Source of the DNA: Bordetella genomosp. 1
GTDB lineage: Bacteria > Pseudomonadota > Gammaproteobacteria > Burkholderiales > Burkholderiaceae_B
Assembly: GCF_002261335.1 (NCBI RefSeq)
Contig: NZ_NEVL01000001.1
Span: forward strand, 620,001-684,000
DNA length: 64,000 bases
Direction of reading: 5' to 3'
Numbering within the stretch: position 1 is the first letter of the stretch; each line of letters begins with the position of its first letter. The position numbers and the translations under genes were made by a program. Under the pieces are notes generated by a model that was given only the letters and a program-made list of their open reading frames with translations, made no database searches and was not told the DNA's origin. Below, piece by piece: positions 44,736 through 53,909 of the stretch.

Positions 44736-46112
44736 TCAGGCGCCGGCGCGGGCGGCCAGCGCGTCGAGCAGCTTGCCGTGCACGCCGCCGAAGCCGCCAT
44801 TGCTCATCACCAGCACGTTGTCGCCCGGCCGGGCGGCGGCCACGACCGCGTTCACCAGCTCGCCGAGATCGTCATGGCTGGAGGCGCGCGCGCCGAGCGG
44901 GGCCAGCACCTGGGCCGGGTCCCAGCCCAGCGCGTGCTTGCCCTCGTGCGCGCCGAAGCAGAACACCAGGTCCGCGCCCTTGAGCGCCTCGGGCAGCCGG
45001 GCCGCCATCGTGCCCAGCTTCATCGTGTTGGAGCGGGGCTCGAGCACGGCCAGGATGCGGGCATCGCCGACCTGGCGGCGCAGCCCGGCGATGGTGGTGT
45101 CGATCGCGGTGGGGTGGTGCGCGAAATCGTCGTAGACCCGCACGCCGCCCACGGTGCCGCGCAGCTCCATGCGGCGCTTCACGCCGCCGAAGCGCGACAG
45201 CGCCTCGATCCCGGCGGGCGCGTCCACGCCGGCATGCTCGGCCGCGGCCAGCGCGGCCAGGGCGTTCATGCGGTTGTGCGCGCCGCTGAGCGTCCAGCGC
45301 AGAGTGCCTGCCGGCTTGCCCGCGCGCAACACCTCGAAGGCGCCGTCATCATCGGGTTCGCCGGCGCTCCAGGCGCCATCCGCGCCGAACCGTACCGTTT
45401 CCGACCAGCATCCGCGCGCAATCACGCGATCCAGCGCCGGCGAGTCGGTGGGCAGCACGATGCGACCCTCCGATGGGATGGTACGCACGAGATGGTGGAA
45501 TTGGGTCTCGATCGCGGCGAGATCGGGGAAGATGTCCGCGTGGTCGTATTCCAGGTTGTTCAGCACCGCCGTGCGGGGACGGTAGTGCACGAACTTGGAG
45601 CGCTTGTCGAAGAAGGCGGTGTCGTATTCGTCGGCCTCGATCACGAAGGGCCGCACGGCCGGATCGAAGCGGGCGGAGACCTTCAGGTCGTTGGCGACGC
45701 CGCCGATCAGGAAGTTGGGCGCGAGGCCCGCATGCTCCAGCACCCAGGCCAGCATCGAGCTGGTGGTGGTCTTGCCGTGCGTGCCGGCGACCGCGAGCAC
45801 GTGCGCGCCCGGCAGCACGTTTTCGCCCAGCCATTGCGGACCCGAGACGTAGCGCGCGCCCGAATTCAGGATGGCTTCCATCAGCGGGTTGCCGCGGCTC
45901 ACCACATTGCCGATCACGAACAGGTCGGGCTTGAGCGCGAGCTGCTCGGCGCCGAAGCCCTCGATCAGGTCGATGCCCTGTTCGGACAGCTGCGTGCTCA
46001 TCGGCGGATAGACGCCGGCGTCGCAGCCCGTGACCTTGTGCCCGGCCGCCCGCGCGATCAGCGCCAGGCCGCCCATGAACGTGCCGCAAATACCAAGAAT
46101 GTGCAGGTGCAT
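44736..46112 (-). CDS. mpl: UDP-N-acetylmuramate:L-alanyl-gamma-D-glutamyl-meso-diaminopimelate ligase
   Basis: 458 residues; Mur-ligase-fold enzyme that reuses murein tripeptide. Rossmann start HILGICGTFMGGLALIA, ATP loop VAGTHGKTTTSSML, YDTAFFDKRSKFVHY (substrate), and FAHHPTAIDTTI. ATG 46112 has AGGAG 7 bases upstream; the frame is open further but reads as noise. Divergent from the TlpA-like gene. Confidence 0.95.
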   Translation of the reverse strand: MHLHILGICGTFMGGLALIARAAGHKVTGCDAGVYPPMSTQLSEQGIDLIEGFGAEQLALKPDLFVIGNVVSRGNPLMEAILNSGARYVSGPQWLGENVLPGAHVLAVAGTHGKTTTSSMLAWVLEHAGLAPNFLIGGVANDLKVSARFDPAVRPFVIEADEYDTAFFDKRSKFVHYRPRTAVLNNLEYDHADIFPDLAAIETQFHHLVRTIPSEGRIVLPTDSPALDRVIARGCWSETVRFGADGAWSAGEPDDDGAFEVLRAGKPAGTLRWTLSGAHNRMNALAALAAAEHAGVDAPAGIEALSRFGGVKRRMELRGTVGGVRVYDDFAHHPTAIDTTIAGLRRQVGDARILAVLEPRSNTMKLGTMAARLPEALKGADLVFCFGAHEGKHALGWDPAQVLAPLGARASSHDDLGELVNAVVAAARPGDNVLVMSNGGFGGVHGKLLDALAARAGA

Positions 46113-46205
46113 ACGAATCTCCTGCCCGCATTGTAGAGGCTTGCGCGCCGGCTGCCCGGCACGGCGGGACTCGGCAGATGCGGCGCCAGCGGCTATGATC
46201 GCGGC

Positions 46206-46760
46206 ATGAATCGCCGACTCTTCCTGTCCACCGCCGCCATCGCCATCGTGGGCGCCGGTGCCGCCACGCTGTATGCCGGACGCAAATCCGCGCCGGCCGA
46301 TGCCGCACCGGGCGCCGCTGCGTCGGGCGCCGCCACCGCGTCGGGCACGCCCGACCTGTACGCCTTGTCGTTGCCCGACGTGGGCGGGCAGACCCAGGCG
46401 CTGGCGCAGTGGCGCGGCAAGCCGATGGTGGTGAATTTCTGGGCAACCTGGTGCGCGCCCTGCGTGCGCGAGATGCCCGAGCTCGATGCCTTGGGCAAAA
46501 AATACGCAGGCGTTCAATTTGTCGGGATCGGCGTCGATAGCGCCGACAACATCCGCAAATTCCAGGAAAAAGTCAGCGTTTCCTATCCGCTGCTGGTGAT
46601 GGGCATGGGTGCCATCGACACGCTGCGTCAGCTGGGTAATCCGGCGGGCGGGCTGCCTTTTACGCTCGTTTTCAAAGCAGATGGCAGCATTAGCGAGAAA
46701 ATCCTGGGGGAAATCGACCCGGCCAAGCTCGACGCCTCGCTGGCGCAGCTAGTGGCTTGA
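46206..46760 (+). CDS. TlpA/ResA-like thiol-disulfide protein
   Basis: 184 residues. N-terminal membrane anchor or signal ([20 protein letters not shown]), an Ala/Ser-rich linker, then a thioredoxin fold with the redox site [17 protein letters not shown] and cis-Pro in GLPFTLVF. Periplasmic reductase, often for cytochrome c or other extracytoplasmic thiols. Upstream of aroQ as in related genomes. Confidence 0.93.
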   Translation: MNRRLFLSTAAIAIVGAGAATLYAGRKSAPADAAPGAAASGAATASGTPDLYALSLPDVGGQTQALAQWRGKPMVVNFWATWCAPCVREMPELDALGKKYAGVQFVGIGVDSADNIRKFQEKVSVSYPLLVMGMGAIDTLRQLGNPAGGLPFTLVFKADGSISEKILGEIDPAKLDASLAQLVA

Positions 46761-46836
46761 TTCGATTGGACAAATAACAGGAATTGGCGTAAAAAGTCGG
46801 TTTATCGATTGTTTTGCCAGCATATCGGCAAGCTCC

Positions 46837-47271
46837 ATGGCGCAACGCATACTGGTATTGCATGGCCCCAATCTGAACCTGCTCGGGACTCGCGAGCCTC
46901 ATATCTACGGCAGCCTCACGCTGGCGCAGATCAATGAAGGCCTCGAAGCCCTGGCGGCGCAATTGGGCGTGACGCTGGCGGCCTGGCAGAGCAATCACGA
47001 GGGCGCGCTGGTGGACCGCATCCAGGCGGCCGCCCAGGACGGCACCGACTTCATCATCATCAACGCAGCGGCCTACACGCATACCAGCGTGGCGGTCCGT
47101 GATGCGTTGGCCGGGGTGGCGATCCCATTTATTGAAGTACATTTGTCCAACCTGTACAAGCGCGAACCGTTCCGTCATCACTCGTACCTCTCCGATCTTG
47201 CCGTGGGCCTGATTTCCGGCCTGGGCGCGGATGGCTACGAGGCGGCCCTGCGCTACGCGGTGCGGCACTGA
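46837..47271 (+). CDS. aroQ: Type II 3-dehydroquinate dehydratase
   Basis: 144 residues, dodecameric shikimate-pathway enzyme. [18 protein letters not shown] carries the essential Arg and Tyr; [28 protein letters not shown], and [17 protein letters not shown] hold the remaining site including the catalytic His. The GC-rich gene is preceded by a comparatively AT-rich 75-base spacer likely to hold its promoter. Confidence 0.97.
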   Translation: MAQRILVLHGPNLNLLGTREPHIYGSLTLAQINEGLEALAAQLGVTLAAWQSNHEGALVDRIQAAAQDGTDFIIINAAAYTHTSVAVRDALAGVAIPFIEVHLSNLYKREPFRHHSYLSDLAVGLISGLGADGYEAALRYAVRH

Positions 47272-47362
47272 CTCTCACCCGGATCAAGATTTACATCCTA
47301 AATACCCGGCGCGACCCGGATCAGACACGGGCGCCCTCAAACTCAATCGGGAAGCAGCTTCT

Positions 47363-47815
47363 ATGGACCTCCGAAAACTCAAGACCCTGATCGACCTGGT
47401 GGCGGAATCGGGCATTGCCGAGCTCGAAATCACCGAAGGCGAAGGCAAGGTTCGCATCGTCAAGTTCTCCCAGGCGCTGCAGCCCGTGGCCTACCACGCG
47501 CCCGAGGCTCCCGCTTCGGTCGTGGCCGCCGCCGCGCCGGCCGCAGCCCCCGCTGCCGAGCCCGCCGCTCCCGTGATCCAGGGTCACGTGGTCAAGGCGC
47601 CGATGGTCGGCACCTTCTACCGCGCTCCCAATCCGGGCGCCGCTCCCTTCATCGACGTCGGCCAGTCCGTCAAGGAAGGCGATCCGCTGTGCATCATCGA
47701 AGCGATGAAGCTGCTCAACGAGATCGAAGCCGACAAGTCGGGCGTCATCAAAGAAATCCTGGTCGAAAACGGCGAGCCCGTTGAATACGGTCAACCGCTG
47801 TTCGTCATTGGCTGA
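47363..47815 (+). CDS. accB: Acetyl-CoA carboxylase biotin carboxyl carrier protein
   Basis: 150 residues. N-terminal helix [13 protein letters not shown], an Ala/Pro linker (residues ~55-73), then the biotinyl domain with the thumb [15 protein letters not shown] and the biotin lysine K116 in EAMKL. First step of fatty acid synthesis; translated with accC 9 bases downstream. Confidence 0.97.
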   Translation: MDLRKLKTLIDLVAESGIAELEITEGEGKVRIVKFSQALQPVAYHAPEAPASVVAAAAPAAAPAAEPAAPVIQGHVVKAPMVGTFYRAPNPGAAPFIDVGQSVKEGDPLCIIEAMKLLNEIEADKSGVIKEILVENGEPVEYGQPLFVIG

Positions 47816-47824
47816 TAGCGAAAA

Positions 47825-49171
47825 ATGTTTGAAAAAATCCTGATCGCCAATCGCGGCGAGATCGCACTGCGCATCCAGCGCGCCTGCCGCGAGCTTGGTA
47901 TCAAGACCGTGGTGGTGCACTCCGAGGCCGACCGCGATGCCAAGTACGTCCGCCTGGCCGATGAGTCGGTCTGCATCGGACCCGCTCCCTCGCGCGAGAG
48001 CTACCTGAACATGCCGGCCATCATTTCGGCTGCCGAAGTGACGGACTCCGAGGCGATCCACCCCGGTTACGGCTTCCTGTCGGAAAACGCCGATTTCGCC
48101 GATCGCGTCGAAAAGAGCGGCTTCGTCTTCATCGGCCCGCGTCCCGACACGATCCGCCTGATGGGCGACAAGGTCAGCGCCAAGCGCGCCATGATCGAGG
48201 CCGGCGTGCCGGTGGTGCCGGGTTCGGAGGGCGCGTTGCCCGACGATCCGCAGGAGATCCTGCGCGTTGCACGCGAAGTGGGCTACCCGGTCATCATCAA
48301 GGCCGCCGGTGGCGGTGGTGGCCGCGGCATGCGCGTGGTCTACACCGAAGCCGCGCTGCTGAACGCCGTCACCATGACGCGTTCGGAAGCGGGCGCCGCG
48401 TTCAACAATCCTGAAGTCTATATGGAGAAGTTCCTCGAGAACCCGCGCCATGTGGAAATCCAGGTGCTGGCCGATGGCGGCCGCAACGCCGTCTGGCTGG
48501 GTGAGCGCGACTGCTCGATGCAGCGCCGTCACCAGAAGGTCATCGAAGAAGCGCCGGCACCGGGCATCGCCCGCCGCCTGATCGAGCGCATCGGCGACCG
48601 CTGCGCCGACGCCTGCCGCAAGATGGGCTATCGCGGCGCGGGCACGTTCGAGTTCCTGTACGAAAACGGCGAGTTCTATTTCATCGAAATGAACACCCGG
48701 ATCCAGGTCGAACACCCCGTGACCGAGCTGATCACCGGCATCGACCTGGTGCAGCAGCAGATCCTGATCGCCGCCGGCGAGAAGTTCACGCTGCGCCAGC
48801 GCGACATCGCCTTCAAGGGCCATGCGATCGAGTGCCGCATCAACGCCGAAGATCCGTTCCGCTTCGTGCCCAGCCCCGGCCGCATCACCAACTGGCACGT
48901 TGCCGGTGGTCCGGGTGTGCGCATCGATTCGCACGTGTTCAACGGCTATTTCGTGCCGCCGAACTATGATTCGATGATCGCCAAGGTCATCACCTACGGC
49001 GACACGCGCGACCAGGCCCTGGCCCGCATGCGCACGGCGCTGTCGGAAATGGTGGTCGAGGGTATCCAGACCAACATCCCGCTGCATCGAGAGCTGTTGC
49101 AGGACGCCCGCTTCATCGAAGGCGGCACCAGCATCCACTACCTCGAAAACAAGTTGGCTCAGCGTCCCTGA
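47825..49171 (+). CDS. accC: Acetyl-CoA carboxylase biotin carboxylase subunit
   Basis: 448 residues, ATP-grasp enzyme that carboxylates biotin on Acc[15 protein letters not shown] start, [14 protein letters not shown], glycine-rich ATP loop [17 protein letters not shown]-like [31 protein letters not shown], and [16 protein letters not shown]. Ends before a strong terminator. Confidence 0.97.
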   Translation: MFEKILIANRGEIALRIQRACRELGIKTVVVHSEADRDAKYVRLADESVCIGPAPSRESYLNMPAIISAAEVTDSEAIHPGYGFLSENADFADRVEKSGFVFIGPRPDTIRLMGDKVSAKRAMIEAGVPVVPGSEGALPDDPQEILRVAREVGYPVIIKAAGGGGGRGMRVVYTEAALLNAVTMTRSEAGAAFNNPEVYMEKFLENPRHVEIQVLADGGRNAVWLGERDCSMQRRHQKVIEEAPAPGIARRLIERIGDRCADACRKMGYRGAGTFEFLYENGEFYFIEMNTRIQVEHPVTELITGIDLVQQQILIAAGEKFTLRQRDIAFKGHAIECRINAEDPFRFVPSPGRITNWHVAGGPGVRIDSHVFNGYFVPPNYDSMIAKVITYGDTRDQALARMRTALSEMVVEGIQTNIPLHRELLQDARFIEGGTSIHYLENKLAQRP

Positions 49172-49183
49172 CCAACCTGACCG

Positions 49184-49208
49184 GGGGGCCGCTGGCCCCC
49201 TGTTTTTT
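49184..49208 (+). terminator. Rho-independent terminator after accBC
   Basis: Stem GGGGGCC/GGCCCCC, loop GCT, followed by TGTTTTTT, 12 bases past the accC stop. Confidence 0.9.
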
Positions 49209-49265
49209 GCTTGGCTATATTAGGCAGACGCGCCCGCGTGGCGCCCTGCCCATGGAATTCGACAC

Positions 49266-50189
49266 ATGCGTGAACTCGTTCTTCATTGCCGCGAGGCGCA
49301 GGCCGAAGCGCTGTCCGATGCCCTGCTCGAAGCAGGCGTGCTGTCGGTTTCGGTCGAAGACGCCGATTTCGGCACGGAGGAAGAGCGGCCGCTGTTCGGC
49401 GAGCCCGGCACCGAGCCCGAAGTGCAGGCCTGGGACCACAATCGCGTGGTCGCCCTGCTGCCCGACGGTGCCGACCCGGCCCAGCTGCTGGCGCAGGCCG
49501 CCACCGAGGCCGGCCTCGATCCGGCGCTGTTCGAGGGCTGGACCCTGCGCGACGTGCCCGATGCCGACTGGGTGCGCCTGACGCAGGCGCAGTTCGGTCC
49601 CATCCAGATTTCCGAGCGCCTGTGGATCGTGCCGAGCTGGCATCGCGACGATCCCGGCGTGGCCGAGGCCATCGCCGCCACGCCCGACACCGCCATTCAC
49701 ATCGAGCTCGATCCGGGCCTGGCCTTCGGCACCGGCAGCCACCCCACCACGCACCTGTGCCTGGCCTGGCTCGAAGCCGAGCTGCCGCAGGGCGCCACGC
49801 TGCTCGACTACGGTTGCGGCTCCGGCATCCTGGCCATCGCGGCGCGCAAGCTGGGCGCCGGCAAGACGCTCGCGGTCGACATCGACCCGCAGGCGGTGCA
49901 GTCCAGCGTCGACAACGCCCGCACCAACCAGGTCGAGCTGAGCGCGATGCTGCCCGACGGCCTGGCCGACGGCACCTTCGACGTCGTGGTCGCCAACATT
50001 CTTTCCAATCCGCTCAAGGTGCTCGCGCCGATGCTGGCCGGCCGTGTCGCGCCGGGCGGCGCCCTGGTGCTGTCGGGCGTGCTCGAGCGCCAGGCCGAAG
50101 AAGTGGCCGCCGCCTACGCGCCGTGGATCGATCTGTCGGTCTGGCGTGCGCGCGACGGCTGGGTCTGCCTGAGCGGCCGCAAGGCCTGA
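49266..50189 (+). CDS. prmA: Ribosomal protein L11 methyltransferase
   Basis: 307 residues. N-terminal L11-recognition domain (~1-100), then SAM-dependent methyltransferase: [49 protein letters not shown], and the NPPY-type [10 protein letters not shown]. Trimethylates L11. Typical neighbour of accC. Confidence 0.96.
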   Translation: MRELVLHCREAQAEALSDALLEAGVLSVSVEDADFGTEEERPLFGEPGTEPEVQAWDHNRVVALLPDGADPAQLLAQAATEAGLDPALFEGWTLRDVPDADWVRLTQAQFGPIQISERLWIVPSWHRDDPGVAEAIAATPDTAIHIELDPGLAFGTGSHPTTHLCLAWLEAELPQGATLLDYGCGSGILAIAARKLGAGKTLAVDIDPQAVQSSVDNARTNQVELSAMLPDGLADGTFDVVVANILSNPLKVLAPMLAGRVAPGGALVLSGVLERQAEEVAAAYAPWIDLSVWRARDGWVCLSGRKA

Positions 50190-50205
50190 TGACGGGGGCG
50201 GCGGC

Positions 50206-51636
50206 ATGGCCCTGGTGACCCGTTGCCCGCAATGCGGCGCCGCCTTCAAGGTGGTGGCCGACCAGTTGCGCGTGCGCAATGGCCTGGTCCGCTGCGGCGC
50301 CTGCCAGACCGTGTTCGACGGCCGCGCCTGCCTGGTGCAGCCCGAAGCGCCGGTCGTGCCGCTGCTCACGCAGCCGGCCGACGAGACGCCGCCCGCGCCG
50401 GTGCCCACGCCGGTGCCCACGCCGGTGCCCACCCCGGTGCCCACGCCCACCCCGGCGCCTCATCTGGCGCCGCCGGTCGAGCCCGCCATCCCCGACGTGC
50501 ACACCCCGCCCGCGCCTGCCGTGCCCGAGGTCGCGCCCGCCGTGCTGCGCGGCCGCGCCGACATGCGCCGCGACGCGCCCGAGCAGGCGGCCGACGACGA
50601 TAACGACGAGAACGACGCGTTCGACGAGGGGGCCGACGCGGCGCCCGCGCCGCTTGCGTCAGCCGCGCCGTATGGCCGCACCGAACCCCAGGTTTCCTTC
50701 CCGCCCCTGCGCGCCGCGCGCGACGAGGCCGGGCGCGAGCCGCGCCTCGGCACGCCGGCCCCCTGGGACGACACGCCCGCGCGGCCGGACGACGCGCCGG
50801 CCGTGATGCGCGGCGTGGCCCGCCCCGGCCAGGTGCGCGGCGAGCCCCGTCTCGGCGCGGGCCCGCGCGAGCCGGTCTGGCGCGATGGCGCCGGCGAGGC
50901 GCAGCCCCAGCCCGATCCCGACCCGGACGACGACGCGCCGCGCTGGCGCGCGCCCCTCGAGGCCGAGCCGCGCATCGGCGCCCACGAAGACGACGACATC
51001 CGCGCAGCGGATCCGCAGGACGACGAAGACGAGTCGCAGCCGGTGGTGCAGGGCGAGTCCCGCACCCGCTACTCCAGCGCCACCGACAGCGGCCGCACGC
51101 CGCCCGAATTCCTCGACGACGACCGCAGCGAATCGCGCCGTGCCGGCCGCCGGATCTGGAGCCTGCTGTGCGTGCTGGGCATCGTGGCGCTGCTGTTGCA
51201 GCTGCTCTACGTCTACCGCACCCCGATCGCCACCACGATTGCGCCGCTGCGCCCGGTGCTCGAGCTGGCGTGCCAGCCGCTCGGTTGCAGCGTCGGCTAC
51301 GCGCGCCGCATCGAGCGCATCGCCATCGCCTCCTCGTCGTTGCAGCCGCCCAGCGGCAGCGCCGGCGCGGCGGAAGAAGGGCGCAGCCAGCTGGTTCTGA
51401 ATGTGATTTTGCGCAACCGGTTCGACAAGCCGCAGCCCTGGCCCGCGCTGGTGCTGCAGCTCACCGACATGTCGGACACGGTGGTGGCGCGCAAGGTGCT
51501 GATGCCGCGCGACTACCTCACGCCGCAACAGGCCGCCGGCCCGTTCGCCGCGGCCGGCGAGGCGCGCATTTCGGTGCCCGTCCAGGTCAGCGGCCTGCAG
51601 GTCAACGGCTATCAGCTCGACAAATTCTTTCCCTGA
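50206..51636 (+). CDS. Zinc-ribbon/DUF3426 membrane protein with Pro-rich linker
   Basis: 476 residues. Residues ~5-40: MJ0042-type zinc ribbon (TRCPQCGAAFKV, VRCGACQTVFDG). Residues ~55-310: disordered, Pro/Ala/Arg/Asp-rich, with a VPTP repeat near 65-82. One membrane helix at about 322-340 (LLCVLGIVALLLQLLYVY), then a periplasmic DUF3426 domain (LVLNVILRNRFDKPQPWPALVLQLTD). The family has no fixed role; the ribbon would be cytoplasmic. Between prmA and the kinase. Confidence 0.9.
   Translation: MALVTRCPQCGAAFKVVADQLRVRNGLVRCGACQTVFDGRACLVQPEAPVVPLLTQPADETPPAPVPTPVPTPVPTPVPTPTPAPHLAPPVEPAIPDVHTPPAPAVPEVAPAVLRGRADMRRDAPEQAADDDNDENDAFDEGADAAPAPLASAAPYGRTEPQVSFPPLRAARDEAGREPRLGTPAPWDDTPARPDDAPAVMRGVARPGQVRGEPRLGAGPREPVWRDGAGEAQPQPDPDPDDDAPRWRAPLEAEPRIGAHEDDDIRAADPQDDEDESQPVVQGESRTRYSSATDSGRTPPEFLDDDRSESRRAGRRIWSLLCVLGIVALLLQLLYVYRTPIATTIAPLRPVLELACQPLGCSVGYARRIERIAIASSSLQPPSGSAGAAEEGRSQLVLNVILRNRFDKPQPWPALVLQLTDMSDTVVARKVLMPRDYLTPQQAAGPFAAAGEARISVPVQVSGLQVNGYQLDKFFP
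50400..50460 (+). repeat. In-frame 12-bp tandem repeat (GTGCCCACGCCG)
   Basis: Four to five copies encode the VPTP run of the DUF3426 protein. The unit keeps the frame, so copy number can vary without breaking the gene. Confidence 0.8.
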
Positions 51637-51656
51637 TTCATCTTTGAGGATCCAGC

Positions 51657-52595
51657 ATGACGGCCCCTGTTTTGATTTGCGGTTCCATGGCGTTCGACAC
51701 GATCGCCGTGTTCGAAGGGCGCTTCAAGGAACACATCCTGGCCGAGCGCATCCAGTCGCTCAGCGTTTCGTTCCTGGTGCCGTCGATGCGCAAGGAATAC
51801 GGCGGTTGCGCGGGCAACATCGCCTACAACCTGAAGCTGCTGGGCGGCACGCCGCTGCCGGTGGCCACGGTGGGCGAAGACGCGGGTGAGTACCTCGACT
51901 ACCTCGCCAAGCTGGGCATCGACAGCACCTACGTGCGCACCGTGCCGGGCACCTTCACGGCCCAGTGCTACATCACGACCGACCTCGACGACAACCAGAT
52001 CGCCGCGTTCCACCCGGGCGCCATGGCCTTCTCGGCCGACAACGATCTGTCCGCGGCGCAGGCGCAATGGGCCATCGTCGCGCCCGACGCCAAGGAAGGC
52101 ATGTTCGCGCACGCCCAGGCGCTCAATGCCCGCGGCATCCCGTTCATCTTCGACCTCGGCCAGGCCATGCCGCTGTTCGATCGCGACGACCTGGAGCGCA
52201 TGATCGGCCTGGCGCAGGCCATGACCGTCAATGATTACGAAGCCGGCGTGGTCGAGCAGCGCACCGGCCGCAGCATGCAGGACATCGCCAAGACCCTGAA
52301 GGCCGTGGTCATCACCCGCGGCGCGCAGGGCGCGACGCTGATCACCGAAGGCCAGACCACCGAGATCGCGCCGCTCACGGCCGACGCCGTGGTGGACCCC
52401 ACCGGTTGCGGCGACGCGCACCGGGGCGGTCTGCTCTACGGCCTGACCGCCGGCTGGAGCTGGGCCGACAGCTGCCGCCTGGGCAACCTGATGGGCGCGA
52501 TCAAGATTGCCTCGCGCGGCCCGCAGAACCACGCCCCGTCGCACGCCGACATCGACGCGCGCCTGCACGCCGCCTACGGCCTGCGCCTGGGCTGA
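51657..52595 (+). CDS. PfkB-family carbohydrate/nucleoside kinase
   Basis: 312 residues, ribokinase fold. LICGSMAFDTIAVFEG start, YGGCAGNIAYNLKLLG (substrate loop), and DPTGCGDAHRGGLLYGL with the catalytic Asp; the common form is DTTGAGD, so here GA is GC. Adenosine kinase-like proteins with this layout are standard in Burkholderiales. RBS GAGGAT. Followed by a terminator. Confidence 0.92.
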   Translation: MTAPVLICGSMAFDTIAVFEGRFKEHILAERIQSLSVSFLVPSMRKEYGGCAGNIAYNLKLLGGTPLPVATVGEDAGEYLDYLAKLGIDSTYVRTVPGTFTAQCYITTDLDDNQIAAFHPGAMAFSADNDLSAAQAQWAIVAPDAKEGMFAHAQALNARGIPFIFDLGQAMPLFDRDDLERMIGLAQAMTVNDYEAGVVEQRTGRSMQDIAKTLKAVVITRGAQGATLITEGQTTEIAPLTADAVVDPTGCGDAHRGGLLYGLTAGWSWADSCRLGNLMGAIKIASRGPQNHAPSHADIDARLHAAYGLRLG

Positions 52596-52600
52596 GATCG

Positions 52601-52632
52601 GGCGGCCATCCCGCCGGGGTGGCCGCCGTTTT
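52601..52632 (+). terminator. Rho-independent terminator after the PfkB kinase
   Basis: GGCGGCCA/TGGCCGCC stem, 11-base loop, then GTTTT, six bases past the stop. Confidence 0.8.
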
Positions 52633-52665
52633 GCGCAAAATCAGACTTTGCGCTTGCCACCACGC

Positions 52666-52690
52666 CTTTGGCGGGAACCTCCCGCCAAAG
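52666..52690. other. Perfect 10-bp inverted repeat, 5-base spacer
   Basis: CTTTGGCGGG - AACCT - CCCGCCAAAG in the spacer between the kinase terminator and the lipoprotein gene, about 195 bases upstream of the latter. No T-run follows. Could be an operator or an RNA hairpin. Confidence 0.5.
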
Positions 52691-52885
52691 CGCCGCCTCT
52701 AATCATCGGATAAGCTCAAACAGGGCCAAAACGATGTTCCCGGCCTCCCGCCCCTCGCTTCGGCGATCCCCGCGGTTACAGGCTCGTCTACCTTGGTTTC
52801 ACCCTGTTTCGGCCTCGCGCAAATAACGGCACGGGCCGGAGTATCATCAATTCATCAGTGTCGTCGTTCCGATCGAGGAGTTTCA

Positions 52886-53389
52886 ATGACCCCCACTCTT
52901 ACCCCCTCCAAGTCGGTTCCGCGTGCCGGCCGCTGGCTGGCTGTGGCCGCCCTCGTCACGTCCGTGGCCGTGCTGTCGGGTTGTGCCAATCCCAGCGCCT
53001 CGGCCAACACGTATTCCTACGGCCAGGCCCAGCGTGAACAGATCGTGCGCACCGGCACCGTGACGGGCGTGCGTCCGATCACCATCCAGAACGACAAGTC
53101 CAGCGGCGGCGGCATGCTCGCCGGCGGCGCCCTCGGCGGCGTCGCAGGCAACGCCATCGGCGGCGGCACCGGCCGCGCCATCGCCACGGTCGGCGGTGTG
53201 ATCCTCGGCGCCCTGGCCGGCAACGCGGTCGAAAACCAGGTGGGCCGCAGCTCGGGCTACGAAATCACCGTGCGCCTCGACAACGGCGAGACCCGCGTGG
53301 TCGCGCAGGAAGCCGACGTGCCCGTGAGCGTCGGCCAGCGCGTGCAGGTCGTCAGCGGCGCAGGCCCGACCCGCGTCACGCCGCTCTGA
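52886..53389 (+). CDS. Glycine-zipper outer-membrane lipoprotein (SlyB/Pcp-like)
   Basis: 167 residues. Signal peptide with lipobox VLSGC (lipidated Cys33). GTVTGVRPITIQ precedes a glycine zipper (GGMLAGGALGGVAGNAIGGG, GVILGALAGNAVENQ) that would insert in the membrane. The C-terminal YEITVRLDNGETRVVAQ strand repeat is typical of SlyB. GAGGAG 6 bases upstream of the ATG at 52886 sets the start. Envelope-stress lipoprotein, exact role unknown. Confidence 0.92.
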   Translation: MTPTLTPSKSVPRAGRWLAVAALVTSVAVLSGCANPSASANTYSYGQAQREQIVRTGTVTGVRPITIQNDKSSGGGMLAGGALGGVAGNAIGGGTGRAIATVGGVILGALAGNAVENQVGRSSGYEITVRLDNGETRVVAQEADVPVSVGQRVQVVSGAGPTRVTPL

Positions 53390-53469
53390 TTCCCGGTTTT
53401 ACCAGGCATCGCGCGCAGTAGGATGGGCCCCACTGCCGGGCCTGGCCTCACCGCCAGGTCCATGCGAGC

Positions 53470-53502
53470 AAACCCGCGTCCCTCAGGGGCGCGGGTTTTT
53501 TA
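53470..53502 (+). terminator. Rho-independent terminator
   Basis: AAACCCGCG...CGCGGGTTTTTT with inner CCC/GGG pairing, 80 bases past the lipoprotein stop. Confidence 0.9.
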
Positions 53503-53669
53503 TTGGGCGCCGCGCGGCGGTGCGGCGGCATCGTGTGTTCCGTACCACAAGCCTCATCCCCATGGATGAGATTCAGCGTGTCGTCAGTTATCGGCTTGTA
53601 TAGTCGCGTCGCAACTCTCGGGGGCGGGGGTGATCAAGCCCGTAGAGGGCGCCTGACCATATTCATCCT

Positions 53670-53909
53670 ATGCACACCGAGCAAGAACTCCACACCCGGA
53701 TCGGCGAGATCGTCGAGTCGATCGTCCTGAAGAAAGTCTCTCCCGATACCCCGCTGATCTCCTCCGGCCTGGTCGACTCGCTCGCCGCCGTGGACATCAC
53801 TCTCGCGGTCGAAGCGGAGTACGGTTGCAGCATCCCGGCTCCCGAAATCGCTGAGCACATGCAGTCGGTTCGCGTTCTCGCCGGCTATGTTGCTGCCCAC
53901 GCTTCGTAA
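53670..53909 (+). CDS. dltC: Acyl carrier protein (DltC-like)
   Basis: 79 residues. Phosphopantetheine attachment serine is Ser37 in LVDSLAAVDI. EYGCSIPAPEIA is the typical third-helix region. Opens an operon with homologues of all the other D-alanylation (dlt) proteins, so it is the likely D-alanyl carrier loaded by the enzyme at 56360. Its end overlaps the DltD-like gene by 23 bases. Confidence 0.9.
   Translation: MHTEQELHTRIGEIVESIVLKKVSPDTPLISSGLVDSLAAVDITLAVEAEYGCSIPAPEIAEHMQSVRVLAGYVAAHAS

Noticed and set aside
53503-53669. Small gene before the acyl carrier protein
   Set aside because: Open frames there have no RBS or conserved features; the stretch is better read as the dlt promoter region.
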